Source of the DNA: Haladaptatus sp. ZSTT2
GTDB lineage: Archaea; Halobacteriota; Halobacteria; Halobacteriales; Halococcaceae
DNA length: 64,000 bases
Assembly (NCBI RefSeq): GCF_037081775.1
Contig: NZ_JBAMHQ010000001.1
Location: 1,798,001-1,862,000, forward strand
Reading direction: 5' to 3'
Shown here: positions 25,504-33,151 of the stretch, one piece after another
Layout of the letters: every line of letters begins with the position of its first letter
Numbering within the stretch: the first letter of the stretch is position 1
Position numbers and translations under genes: made by a program
The notes under the pieces: model-generated
The model's database searches: none
What the model saw: the letters and a program-made list of their open reading frames with translations, nothing else
What the model was told of the DNA's origin: nothing

Positions 25504-27009
25504 ATGAAACTACCCGAACCACAGGTCGCGGTCTTAGAGGCCGCGTCCGCCACAGACGCACAGACATTCTCCCGACTGGCGGAGGCCACCGACCTCCCCG
25601 CAGAGACGGTCGCCGGAGCCGCCTTCGCGCTCGAAGCCGAGGGCCTCGTTACCGTTACAGAGGAAACAGACGAGACCGTCACCATCACCGACGAAGGACG
25701 CGACTACGCCGAGGACGGCCTCCCCGAAGTCCGCCTCTACGAGGCAGCGCTCGAACAGGGCGCTGCCGAGGAATCAGTCGAGATGGGGCGCATCATCGGC
25801 GCCTCCGGCCTTGGCGGCCCACAGGTCAACATCGCGCTCTCGAATTTCGCGCGCAAAGGCTACGGCTCGATAGACAGCGGCGCAGTCTCGGTGAACCCTG
25901 ACGCAAACCCCGACGCAGACCCAGAAGCGACCGCTCTCGCCGCACTCATCGCAGGTAATTCCGTCGAAGACAGCGACGTTCTCTCTCAGCTCTCTCGTCG
26001 TGACCTCGTCGAAGTCGCAGAATCGACCATCCGCTCTGTCCGCCTCACCGACGCTGGTGTCGATGCCCTGATGGCAGGGGTCGAAGTGGCAGAAACCGTT
26101 GGTCGGCTCACCACCGAGATGCTCACTTCCGGCGACTGGCAGGACGTCGAGTTCGCCGAATACAACGTCGAAGCCGACGCAGAGGAGTACCGCGGCGGCA
26201 AAGAACACATCCTCCGCCAGACGGCAAACCGCGTCAAAGACGTGCTCGTCGGCATGGGCTTCCAGGAGATGGAAGGCCCGCACGCGGATAGCGAGTTCTG
26301 GATTAACGACTGTCTGTTCATGCCCCAAGACCACCCGGCGCGCACCCACTGGGACCAGTTCGCCCTCGACGTGCCGCCGATGGACAACCTCCCCGAAGCC
26401 CTGCTCGAACGGGTGCACGACGCTCATCTCTACGGTGCGGGCGAGGACGGCGAGGGGTACCACTCGCCGTGGACCGAGGATGTCGCCCGCGCAATCGACC
26501 TTCGGGGGCACACCACCTCGCTCTCGATGCGGTATCTCTCCGGTCACGAGGTCGGGGAACTCGAAAAGCCGTCTCGGCACTTCTCCGTCGAGAAGGTGTA
26601 CCGCAACGACACACTCGACCCGACCCACCTGCTCGAATTCTACCAAATCGAGGGCTGGGTCATGGCCGACGACCTCTCGGTGCGCGACCTGATGGGAACG
26701 TTCACCGAGTTCTACGAGCAGTTCGGCATCACCGACTTGGAGTTCAAACCGCACTACAACCCCTATACGGAACCGAGCTTCGAGCTATTCGGCCGCCACC
26801 CCGAGACCGGCGAAATCATCGAAATCGGGAACAGTGGCATCTTCCGCCGCGAAGTGCTCGACCCCCTCGGCGTCGAGTGCGATGTGATGGCGTGGGGACT
26901 TGCCTTAGAGCGGTTGCTCATGTTGATGCACGGCTTCGAAGACATCCGCGACGTACACGGCACGCTGTGTGACCTTGACCTGCTGCGAAACGTGGAGGTA
27001 GTCTACTAA
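25504..27009 (+). CDS. pheS: Phenylalanyl-tRNA synthetase alpha subunit
   Basis: A 501-residue archaeal/eukaryal-type alpha subunit. N-terminal winged-helix DNA/tRNA-binding domains (about 1-190), then the class II catalytic core: motif 1 region GFQEMEGPHADSEFWIND, motif 2 around FSVEKVYRNDTLDPTHL, and motif 3 GLALERLLML. With PheT it forms the alpha2beta2 enzyme that charges tRNA-Phe. The ATG at 25504 (MKLPEPQVAVLEA) is the family start. The stop overlaps the pheT ATG by one base. The leader peptide described separately precedes it. Confidence 0.97.
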   Translation: MKLPEPQVAVLEAASATDAQTFSRLAEATDLPAETVAGAAFALEAEGLVTVTEETDETVTITDEGRDYAEDGLPEVRLYEAALEQGAAEESVEMGRIIGASGLGGPQVNIALSNFARKGYGSIDSGAVSVNPDANPDADPEATALAALIAGNSVEDSDVLSQLSRRDLVEVAESTIRSVRLTDAGVDALMAGVEVAETVGRLTTEMLTSGDWQDVEFAEYNVEADAEEYRGGKEHILRQTANRVKDVLVGMGFQEMEGPHADSEFWINDCLFMPQDHPARTHWDQFALDVPPMDNLPEALLERVHDAHLYGAGEDGEGYHSPWTEDVARAIDLRGHTTSLSMRYLSGHEVGELEKPSRHFSVEKVYRNDTLDPTHLLEFYQIEGWVMADDLSVRDLMGTFTEFYEQFGITDLEFKPHYNPYTEPSFELFGRHPETGEIIEIGNSGIFRREVLDPLGVECDVMAWGLALERLLMLMHGFEDIRDVHGTLCDLDLLRNVEVVY

Positions 27010-28727
27010 TGCCCGTTGTTGACGTTGATCCAGACGAACTGCGCCGGCTCACCGGCCACGACGAAAAGAGCGACGACGAACTCAAAACCGACCTGTTCGG
27101 CCTCGGCCTCGAATTCGAGGGCGAAACCGACGACGGCGAGTTCCAACTGGAGTTCGCCCCGGACCGCTTAGACCGTCTCTCGGTCGAGGGCGTCGCCCGG
27201 TCGCTTCGCTACCAGTACGGTGACGACCGCGGCGTCTACATCCCACGGACGAACGACGCGGACTGGTCGATTGTCGTAGACGAATCGGTGCCCGACGAAC
27301 GCCCCTACGTGACCGGAGCAATCGTCCGTGGCGTGAACCTCTCAGATGAGGGGCTCGAATCACTCATCCAGCTCCAAGAAAAACTCCACGCGACGATGGG
27401 GCGCAAGCGCGCCAAAGGCGCAATCGGCGTCCACGACCTGACCATGCTCAAGGGCGCGAAAGCGACCGACGAAGCGGGCGATCAGTGCATCACGTACAAG
27501 GGCGTTGACCCCGACGGCGTCACCTTCGTCGCGCTCGATTCAGATCAGGAACTCACCCCGCGCGAAGTGCTCACGGAACACGAAACGGGCACGAAGTACG
27601 CAGACCTCGTGGAAGGCCTCGACAAGTTCCCGGCCATCTACGACGATATCGGCCTGTTCTCGTTCCCGCCGGTCATAAACGGCCGTCGCACGGAGGTTTC
27701 GACCGACTCGCGCGACCTGTTCATCGAACTCACGGGTACGGATCAGTGGACCGTAGACCGGATGTGTAACATCATCTGCTACGCACTCGATGCCCGCGGC
27801 GGGACTGTCGAACAGGTCACGGTCGAGTACCCGGACCGCGAACTCACGCGCCCCGACTTCGAGGTGGAGACGAAAACCGTCACTCACGAGCGCATCGAAA
27901 AGCTGCTTGGCCTCGACTTCGAGGAGAAAGAAATCGTGGACTTGCTCGAACGCGCCGGCCTCGACGCCGAAGTCGAAACCGTCGGTGACGACGAACTCGC
28001 CTACGAGGTGTCCATCCCGCCGTACCGCGTGGACGTACTCCACCCGCTCGACATCGTGGACGACATCGGGCGGGCCTACGGCTTCAACGACCTCGAACCG
28101 ACGTACCCTGATGTGTCGACCGTCGGCGGCCTCCACGAGCGCTCGCGGCTCGAAACCGCCGCGCGCGACACGCTCGTCGGGCTTGGTTTCCAAGACCTGC
28201 TCAACTTCCACATGACGAGCGAGGTCGAAAATTTCGAACGCATGGGAATTTCGCCCGATGACGACGGCCTCGGCGCGGAAACTCCGGTGACCATCACCGA
28301 ACCGTACAGCGAGGAGTACACCATGCTTCGGACGTGGAACCTCCCGTCGCTCATGATGGTCTTAGAGAACAACACCCACCGGGCGTACCCACAGGACTTG
28401 GCGGAAATCGGCTTCGTCGCCCACCGCGACGACTCGCTGAACACCCGCGTCGCAGAGGCACGGCACGTCGCCGCCGTCCTCGCGCGCAACGACGTGTCCT
28501 ACGAGGACGCGAAAGCCCGCCTGCAGGCGCTCTGTCGCGCCTTCAACGTGGAACTCGAAACCCCGGCAACTCAGCATCCGTCGTTCATCGCCGGGCGTAC
28601 CGCCGCGGTCGTCGTAGACGGCGAGGAAGCCGGCGTCATCGGCGAGGTACATCCGGAAGTGCTCGTCGAACACGGCGTCGAACTGCCCGTCGTCGGTTTC
28701 GAGTTCGACCTGAGCGCGCTGCAGTAA
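27009..28727 (+). CDS. pheT: Phenylalanyl-tRNA synthetase beta subunit
   Basis: A 572-residue short archaeal beta subunit with the B3/B4 editing domain in the middle, the B5 domain (LTRPDFEVETKTVTH), and a catalytically inactive class II-like C-terminal core. The B3/B4 domain removes mischarged Tyr. Coupled to pheS by a one-base overlap (TAATG). It ends at 28727, and the convergent pyrD stop begins at 28728, so no spacer separates the two genes. Confidence 0.97.
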   Translation: MPVVDVDPDELRRLTGHDEKSDDELKTDLFGLGLEFEGETDDGEFQLEFAPDRLDRLSVEGVARSLRYQYGDDRGVYIPRTNDADWSIVVDESVPDERPYVTGAIVRGVNLSDEGLESLIQLQEKLHATMGRKRAKGAIGVHDLTMLKGAKATDEAGDQCITYKGVDPDGVTFVALDSDQELTPREVLTEHETGTKYADLVEGLDKFPAIYDDIGLFSFPPVINGRRTEVSTDSRDLFIELTGTDQWTVDRMCNIICYALDARGGTVEQVTVEYPDRELTRPDFEVETKTVTHERIEKLLGLDFEEKEIVDLLERAGLDAEVETVGDDELAYEVSIPPYRVDVLHPLDIVDDIGRAYGFNDLEPTYPDVSTVGGLHERSRLETAARDTLVGLGFQDLLNFHMTSEVENFERMGISPDDDGLGAETPVTITEPYSEEYTMLRTWNLPSLMMVLENNTHRAYPQDLAEIGFVAHRDDSLNTRVAEARHVAAVLARNDVSYEDAKARLQALCRAFNVELETPATQHPSFIAGRTAAVVVDGEEAGVIGEVHPEVLVEHGVELPVVGFEFDLSALQ

Positions 28728-29783
28728 TCAGGGTAAATCCGCACCGACGGCGTCTTCGACGCTGTCGTAACCGTCTTCTTCGAGCAGTTTCAGGAGTCCT
28801 TTGTTGATGTCACGCGCGAGAGAGGGGCCGTGATAGATGAGCCCAGTGTAGAGTTGGAGGACGCTCGCGCCCGCTTTGATTTTCTCATACGCCCCGCGCG
28901 CTGAGTCGATGCCGCCGACGCCGACGACGGGTTTGTCCGTGCGTTTTGCGACGAAGCGAATCATCTCCGTGGCGCGGCCTTCGATTGGCTTTCCAGACAA
29001 GCCGCCGGTCTGGGCGCTGTTTGCGTTCTGGAGATGGGCCGGGCGGTCGGTTGAGGTGTTGGTCGCGATGACGCCGGCTAAGTCCAGTTCGTCGATCACA
29101 GCGAGGGCGTCTTCGACGGCGGCGTTCGTGAGATTCGGCGAGAGTTTCACGAGCAGCGGGCTCGCGCCGGCGTCTTGAAGCGTACGAAAAATGCGTTCGA
29201 GCGGCTCGCGGTTCTGGAGCTCGCGCAGCCCCGGTGTGTTCGGGCTGGAGACGTTCACCACGAAGTAGTCGCCGCCGTCTTTGACGCGCTCGTAGGTGTA
29301 CAGATAGTCCTCGGCGGCGTCTTCGAGCGGGGTCGATTTCGACTTCCCGATGTTGATGCCGAGCGGGAAGTCCACGTCCACGTCTGCGAGGCGGTCGCCA
29401 ATCAGGTCTGCGCCCTCGTTGTTGAACCCCATGCGGTTGACGAGCGCCTCGTCTTCGGGCAGGCGGAACATGCGCGGTTTCGGATTGCCGGGTTGGCGTT
29501 CTGCGGTGACGCCGCCGACTTCGACGTGACTGAAACCGAGGCCAGCGAGCGCGCCGGGAATCTCTGCGTTCTTGTCGAATCCGGCGGCCACGCCAATCGG
29601 ATTCTCGAACTGCTGGTTAAACGCCCGCACCCGGAGACGGTCGTCGTTGACCGTGTAGGCACGACGCATCGCGCTCATGATCGGCGTGCCATCGACCGCC
29701 CCGAGCAGCCGGTGGACCATCCCGTGGGCCGTCTCCGGGGGCAACCGGAACAGCACGGGTTTGGCCGCGTTGTAGAGTCTCAT
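28728..29783 (-). CDS. pyrD: Dihydroorotate dehydrogenase, quinone-dependent (class 2)
   Basis: A 351-residue class 2 enzyme. The N-terminal helix (RLYNAAKPVLFRLPPETAHG) suggests membrane and quinone association. FMN-binding GVAAGFDKNAEIPGAL, catalytic-site NVSSPNTPGLRELQ with the Ser base, and VGVGGI near the phosphate site. It oxidises dihydroorotate to orotate in pyrimidine synthesis. The ATG at 29783 (MRLYNAAKP) fits the family; longer starts do not. Divergent from the Rieske gene across 87 bp. Confidence 0.96.
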   Translation of the reverse strand: MRLYNAAKPVLFRLPPETAHGMVHRLLGAVDGTPIMSAMRRAYTVNDDRLRVRAFNQQFENPIGVAAGFDKNAEIPGALAGLGFSHVEVGGVTAERQPGNPKPRMFRLPEDEALVNRMGFNNEGADLIGDRLADVDVDFPLGINIGKSKSTPLEDAAEDYLYTYERVKDGGDYFVVNVSSPNTPGLRELQNREPLERIFRTLQDAGASPLLVKLSPNLTNAAVEDALAVIDELDLAGVIATNTSTDRPAHLQNANSAQTGGLSGKPIEGRATEMIRFVAKRTDKPVVGVGGIDSARGAYEKIKAGASVLQLYTGLIYHGPSLARDINKGLLKLLEEDGYDSVEDAVGADLP

Positions 29784-29870
29784 TGTGTCACGAAGCGGAG
29801 GCCACGTCGATAAAGCCCGTGGATGTGCCGAGGGCGGTGCATTGAAGGGAGCGCTGTGCGCAGGTTTGGT

Positions 29871-30287
29871 ATGCCTCGCGGAACGCACCTCTGTTCTCTT
29901 TCTGACCTCTCAGAAACCGATTCGTATCTGTTCACCGTGCGTGAATTGGATGGCAGCGAAGAGGAAGTCATCCTCGTCAATCTCGCAGACTGCGTCGCGG
30001 CGTGGAAGAACTTCTGCCAGCACGAAACCGACCAACGGCTCGACCGCGGGACGGGCGCGGCTATCCGTGACGGCGAGCTCATTTGCCCCAAACACGGCTC
30101 GATGTTCGACGGCTGTTCTGGGCACTGCGACAACGGCAAAGCCGCAGGCTCGACGCTCGTGGAGGTGGAAATAACGGTCGAAGATGGCGACGTGTATCTC
30201 ACGGATGCAAAATGTCGGTTCGTCCGCGAGGGTGGCATCGACGACGGAGACGACATGCCCTCGTCGTCCTCGCACCTCTCGTTTTAA
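29871..30287 (+). CDS. Rieske [2Fe-2S] ferredoxin-like protein
   Basis: A 138-residue soluble Rieske domain protein. The cluster ligands are CQH (near residue 51) and CPKH (near residue 75), separated by the usual spacing. An extra Cys-rich stretch (MFDGCSGHCDNG) follows. There is no membrane anchor and no fused oxygenase domain, so it is probably an electron carrier for an unknown partner. The ATG at 29871 (MPRGTHLCSLSDL) is chosen over upstream in-frame starts lacking homology. It overlaps the convergent wHTH gene by 4 bp. Confidence 0.88.
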   Translation: MPRGTHLCSLSDLSETDSYLFTVRELDGSEEEVILVNLADCVAAWKNFCQHETDQRLDRGTGAAIRDGELICPKHGSMFDGCSGHCDNGKAAGSTLVEVEITVEDGDVYLTDAKCRFVREGGIDDGDDMPSSSSHLSF

Positions 30288-30553
30288 GCCTCGTCGCTCG
30301 CTGGCGTGAGCGTCGTCGGGTCCAGTGCACCTTCGAGATAGTCGATTCCTCGCTCGGTGATGCGATAGACGACCTCGTCGCTGATTGCTTCGAGCAGGCC
30401 GTAGGCACAGAGCACCTCGATGCGCTGTTCGACGTATTTCAAGTGCATGCCAAGCCGGTTGGCGATGAGCGGTGCGTAGTCCGGGCGCTCGCGCTGGAGA
30501 TAGTCCAGAATCCTGTGGTCAGCGGAGTGCATCCATGCTGCTCGCTGGGTCAT
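30284..30553 (-). CDS. Winged-helix DNA-binding protein (PhiH1 repressor/MarR-like)
   Basis: An 89-residue single-domain wHTH of the haloarchaeal PhiH1-repressor-like type: WMHSADHRILDYL, recognition-helix region RLGMHLKYVEQRIEVL and a wing VVYRITERG. Probably a transcription regulator. An alternative ATG three codons upstream (30562) is equally possible. On the minus strand gttatatg near 30592-30600 is a TATA box giving a leader of 10-20 nt. Target unknown. Confidence 0.8.
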   Translation of the reverse strand: MTQRAAWMHSADHRILDYLQRERPDYAPLIANRLGMHLKYVEQRIEVLCAYGLLEAISDEVVYRITERGIDYLEGALDPTTLTPASDEA

Positions 30554-30610
30554 TGTAGCCATCGATACCCTTAGGAGTTATGCGACTCGGTAGCATATAA
30601 CACTATCTCC

Positions 30611-30680
30611 GGCGTGCGCCGTGTTGGCTCGGTCTGCGAGGCATCTGTGGGCTGTCCCCCGCAGATAGCCGTGCTGGCTC
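30611..30680. repeat. Structured intergenic segment with hairpins and a 13-bp near-repeat
   Basis: The 192-bp gap between the wHTH and membrane-protein genes holds GGCG-TG-CGCC (30611-30620), a 9-bp stem with one G-U pair (ATCTGTGGG at 30643-30651 with 30658-30666), and a 13-mer GCCGTGYTGGCTC present at 30618 and 30668 with one mismatch. Candidate small RNA or regulatory structure; no known family recognised. A TATA-like gttatac (about 30715-30722) serves the plus-strand gene. Confidence 0.4.
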
Positions 30681-30745
30681 CCGGTTTGGGGACTTCGCGA
30701 TACTCATTAGTAACCGTTATACGGCGTCCGTTCGACGCTTGAGGC

Positions 30746-31594
30746 ATGCAACGACGCGCCGCGGCCATATTTGCAGTGTTCTTCGTCGTTGCCGGTGCGG
30801 GGGCCTACGGGCTCATCGCAACGGCCGAACAGCCGCACATCAAACTGGATAGCCCCACGTACGGCATGAACGACACGGTCACGGTCGGCGACCGAACGTA
30901 CACGGTGACGAAAATCGCCCTCGAAGAGTCGGGCGGCGGCGGGCACGGCGGCGGCGGTGGTGCCAGCTACGCCGGTGAACTCCAGTGGACGAACCAGTCT
31001 GCGGAATACACCGCGGAGTTAGCGAACAACTCGACCGTTCCGTACAACGACGGGACGTACCGCGTCCTCGTCCCGAACGGCACGAACGTCTCTTCGTTCG
31101 CGCTCCACCAGGAGTTCAACGTCACCCAGCGGCTGGCCGCTGACCCTGCCGTGGACAACGAAACCATCACCCGCAACGGCGAGCGCTACGTCGTCTACTC
31201 AGAAAACGAGAGCCTCCGACTGCTCTCTGAGTACCTCCCCGACCCGGACACCCAAGAGTTCCAGACCGGTGACCAAATCCAGTACCAGAACAACTCGACC
31301 ACCGTCAAGAGCGTGTCTTCGAGTGGGGTAACCGTCGATTGGTTCGCGCCAAAAACCAACACCATCGAACTCTCCCAAGGGGGTAACGTGACCCTCTCCG
31401 GTGAGTCCTACGTCGCGAACTTCGTCTCCGAAGAGGAAGTGCAGCTCTCGCCAAACTACGACGAGTTCGCCGCACAAGAGCACGAAATCACCGAGTTCGA
31501 AGACACCATCAACGGACTTTGGGGCGTCACCATCTTGAGCCTCCTCTCGGTCATCTTCATGGTTACCTTCGCGTACCTCCCGAACAAAGGCTAA
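30746..31594 (+). CDS. Exported membrane-anchored haloarchaeal protein
   Basis: A 282-residue protein with an N-terminal hydrophobic helix (residues 5-25), a long acidic Asn/Thr-rich extracellular region with many N-glycosylation sequons, and a C-terminal helix (about 258-277, VTILSLLSVIFMVTFAYL). A Gly/His-rich patch (GGGGHGGGGG) lies near residue 68. I recognise no enzyme motif. Probably a surface protein held by both ends. A TATA-like sequence about 25-30 bp upstream of the ATG suits a leaderless mRNA. Confidence 0.65.
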   Translation: MQRRAAAIFAVFFVVAGAGAYGLIATAEQPHIKLDSPTYGMNDTVTVGDRTYTVTKIALEESGGGGHGGGGGASYAGELQWTNQSAEYTAELANNSTVPYNDGTYRVLVPNGTNVSSFALHQEFNVTQRLAADPAVDNETITRNGERYVVYSENESLRLLSEYLPDPDTQEFQTGDQIQYQNNSTTVKSVSSSGVTVDWFAPKTNTIELSQGGNVTLSGESYVANFVSEEEVQLSPNYDEFAAQEHEITEFEDTINGLWGVTILSLLSVIFMVTFAYLPNKG

Positions 31595-31600
31595 TCCGGT

Positions 31601-31798
31601 CTACGCTTTTCTTCCAGCCCACACGAACCCTGCGCCGAGAGCCGCCGCCACGAGCGCCCCACCCACCTGTATCCCCGCGGCAAGCGCGCTCGCTTTGGTC
31701 GTCCACGGCATTCCCGCGATGGTTGCGAGACTCACGAGGATGAGAAAGACACCAGTCGCCGTCAAAAGAAGTGAGAGTGTGGAAGCGACGAGTTTCAT
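31601..31798 (-). CDS. Small two-helix membrane protein
   Basis: A 65-residue protein (MKLVASTLSLLLTATG...) with two hydrophobic helices, about residues 5-26 and 36-59, and a short basic tail (AGRKA). The ATG at 31798 is preferred because the longer reading upstream runs through the hairpin array and adds residues with no pattern. Convergent with the 30746-31594 gene. Family unknown. Confidence 0.55.
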   Translation of the reverse strand: MKLVASTLSLLLTATGVFLILVSLATIAGMPWTTKASALAAGIQVGGALVAAALGAGFVWAGRKA

Positions 31799-31829
31799 GC
31801 CTGTTTCTGTGTTCGGTTTTGAGATAAAG

Positions 31830-32019
31830 GTGAGCCAAACGCGGAGCGTTTGGCGAACGACGAAGCGATTTCTAATCGCTTCGGAAGTGAGTGAATCCGG
31901 AGGATTCACGAATCACGATGCGGCTCTGCCACATCGGCGGTGTGCTCCTCCGGAGCACAGGACGGTAAATTTGTTTGCTGGAAGTGAGTAATCGCGGAGC
32001 GATTACGAACGACGACGCG
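31830..32019. repeat. Array of triloop hairpins with a repeated unit
   Basis: Three copies of a 36-38-nt unit (31830-31867, 31887-31922, 31984-32019) share the head GTGA, an 8-9-bp perfect stem closed on the triloop GGA, and the tail GAAYSACGANGCG. The stem sequences differ (GCCAAACGC, GTGAATCC, GTAATCGC), yet each is fully complementary, so pairing is conserved while sequence is not. Three more hairpins lie between them: 31861-31883 (10 bp, loop TCT), 31930-31944 (6 bp, loop GGC) and 31941-31959 (8 bp, loop TCC). No gene fits here. Confidence 0.75.
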
Positions 32020-32029
32020 GTCTGTGCCC

Positions 32030-32085
32030 GCTGGATTTGAACGCCAGTCGCAGACAAGCTGCTCCCTGCTTCAAATCCCTTCAGT
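32030..32085. repeat. tRNA T-arm-like fragments in inverted orientation
   Basis: GGATTTGAA (32033-32041) and its exact complement TTCAAATCC (32070-32078) form an inverted repeat. The first also occurs at 32130-32138, inside the T arm of tRNA-Lys. The segment 32031-32047 reads like a degenerate T arm on the minus strand (CTGGC..TTCAAAT..CCAG), and the plus-strand TTCAAATCCCTTCAG (32070-32084) resembles the 3' end of the tRNA-Lys gene. No full cloverleaf forms. Possible remnants of an attachment site or tRNA duplication. Confidence 0.4.
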
Positions 32086-32118
32086 GTCGAAACAGCACTC
32101 GCTCGCGGGAGAATGTAA

Positions 32119-32192
32119 CGGGCTGGAAGGGATTTGAACCCCTGGCCGTCTGGTTAAAAGCCAGACGCTCTGCCTAACTGAGCTACCAGCCC
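32119..32192 (-). tRNA. tRNA-Lys(TTT)
   Basis: Acceptor arms GGGCTGG/CCAGCCC pair fully, with discriminator G at 32119. The D arm is TAGCTCAGTTAGGCAGAG, the anticodon stem TCTGG/CCAGA encloses CTTTTAA with anticodon TTT at 32158-32156, and the T loop is GTTCAAATC. Length 74 nt, CCA not encoded, no intron. Confidence 0.96.
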
Positions 32193-32250
32193 TGTACTTC
32201 CATCTACCGGTGGTTAGTGGTAAACCTTTACGATTCCGTCTGCGGGTTTG

Positions 32251-32925
32251 CTACTCGTCACCCCACACAGTATCGAGTGCCTCAGCGACGATGTCGCCGG
32301 GTTCGACGCCTTGGTTTGAGGCTTTCCGACGGAGTTCACGGTAGGCGTCCATCGGCAGTGAAAGGGTGACTTCGCCGGGGTGGACGCCCTGTTCTGCGAG
32401 AGCGGCTTCGATGCTCTCGCCGTTGTTGATGGCGCTCGCAGTGGCGCGCACCTGCCGAACGGTGAGGTCGTTGTCGAGGACGGCCCACGCAAGCAGGAAA
32501 CGCGATTCGCCCCGGACGCGAGCGATGTGTTTGGCGGCGGTCGGAGCGATTTCGCCTTGGGCGACGTGACGGCGGATGGCCCGCGGGAGGTCGTGGACGC
32601 GCGCCCACTTGCGGATGAAGGAGACAGTGACGCCGCCGTCAGCGCGGGCGGCTGCGGCTTTGTAGGAGCCTTCACCGCGCACGAGGGCGGCGCAGGCGGC
32701 CGCGCCTTCGAGCATGTAGACGTAGTCTTCGTCGCCGATGGTGTTGTTTGCGAAGTCGCGCACCGTTTGGGCGGCGGCGGCGAGGCTTTCTGGGTCGTTG
32801 GGGTCGAAGCGGGCGGCTTCCTGTGCGCGTTCGCCGGTGACCGACGGGTCGCCGCGGATGACGGGTTCACCGACGGGCGACTCGCGGCCTGCACCTATCT
32901 CGTCGCGTCGCCGCGGCTCTCTCAT
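32251..32925 (-). CDS. DUF7119-type protein with a ParB/KorB-like HTH region
   Basis: A 224-residue haloarchaeal protein that I recall as DUF7119. After a polar N-terminus comes GEPVIRGDPSVTGERAQEAARF. The core (RRHVAQGEIAPTAAKHIARV ... LDNDLTVRQVRATASAI) resembles the helix-turn-helix domain of ParB/KorB (xEGRIsexHAraLL, LSVRQ). The C-terminus (TLSLPMDAYRELRRKAS) looks like a small ribbon-helix region. Probably a DNA-binding protein; there is no ParA partner nearby. The ATG at 32925 (MREPRRRDEIG) is preferred over a longer reading. Confidence 0.75.
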   Translation of the reverse strand: MREPRRRDEIGAGRESPVGEPVIRGDPSVTGERAQEAARFDPNDPESLAAAAQTVRDFANNTIGDEDYVYMLEGAAACAALVRGEGSYKAAAARADGGVTVSFIRKWARVHDLPRAIRRHVAQGEIAPTAAKHIARVRGESRFLLAWAVLDNDLTVRQVRATASAINNGESIEAALAEQGVHPGEVTLSLPMDAYRELRRKASNQGVEPGDIVAEALDTVWGDE

Positions 32926-33004
32926 AGGACGCCGTAGGAGGATGGAACGTAAAAATCTGCGCGTGGCGTGCACGGTCTGCGCACAGCTATCGACGGCCGT
33001 GTCG

Positions 33005-33151
33005 TCAGTCGTCTGCGGCTTCGCGTTGCTCTGAGAGCTTCTCCCAGATTTCGGTGCAGCCACTGCCATCTTCGAGATCGTCTAAGTGGCTCGCAGCGTG
33101 GTCGTTTGCTTGTTCTGAATCGGTGTCTGTGTTCGATGTCTGGTTACTCAA
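33005..33151 (-). CDS. Small acidic protein (48 aa) with TTG start
   Basis: Begins at a TTG (33151) preceded by the Shine-Dalgarno-like GGAGG 6-8 nt upstream. It encodes 48 residues: a Ser/Thr/Asp-rich N-terminus (MSNQTSNTDTDSEQAND) and a helical end (GCTEIWEKLSEQREAADD). The TEIWE-LSE-R ending recurs in small haloarchaeal proteins as I recall. No ATG or GTG is available in frame. It lies 79 bp upstream of the DUF7119-type gene on the same strand. Confidence 0.6.
   Translation of the reverse strand: MSNQTSNTDTDSEQANDHAASHLDDLEDGSGCTEIWEKLSEQREAADD

Noticed and set aside
31830-32019. CRISPR array or ordinary terminators
   Set aside because: There are only three units, the repeats are not identical, spacers vary without protospacer-like length, and no cas genes are present. 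The hairpins lack T-runs and are too many for one terminator.
32016-32118. Second functional tRNA next to tRNA-Lys
   Set aside because: Only T-arm-like pieces are present; acceptor, D and anticodon arms do not form on either strand.
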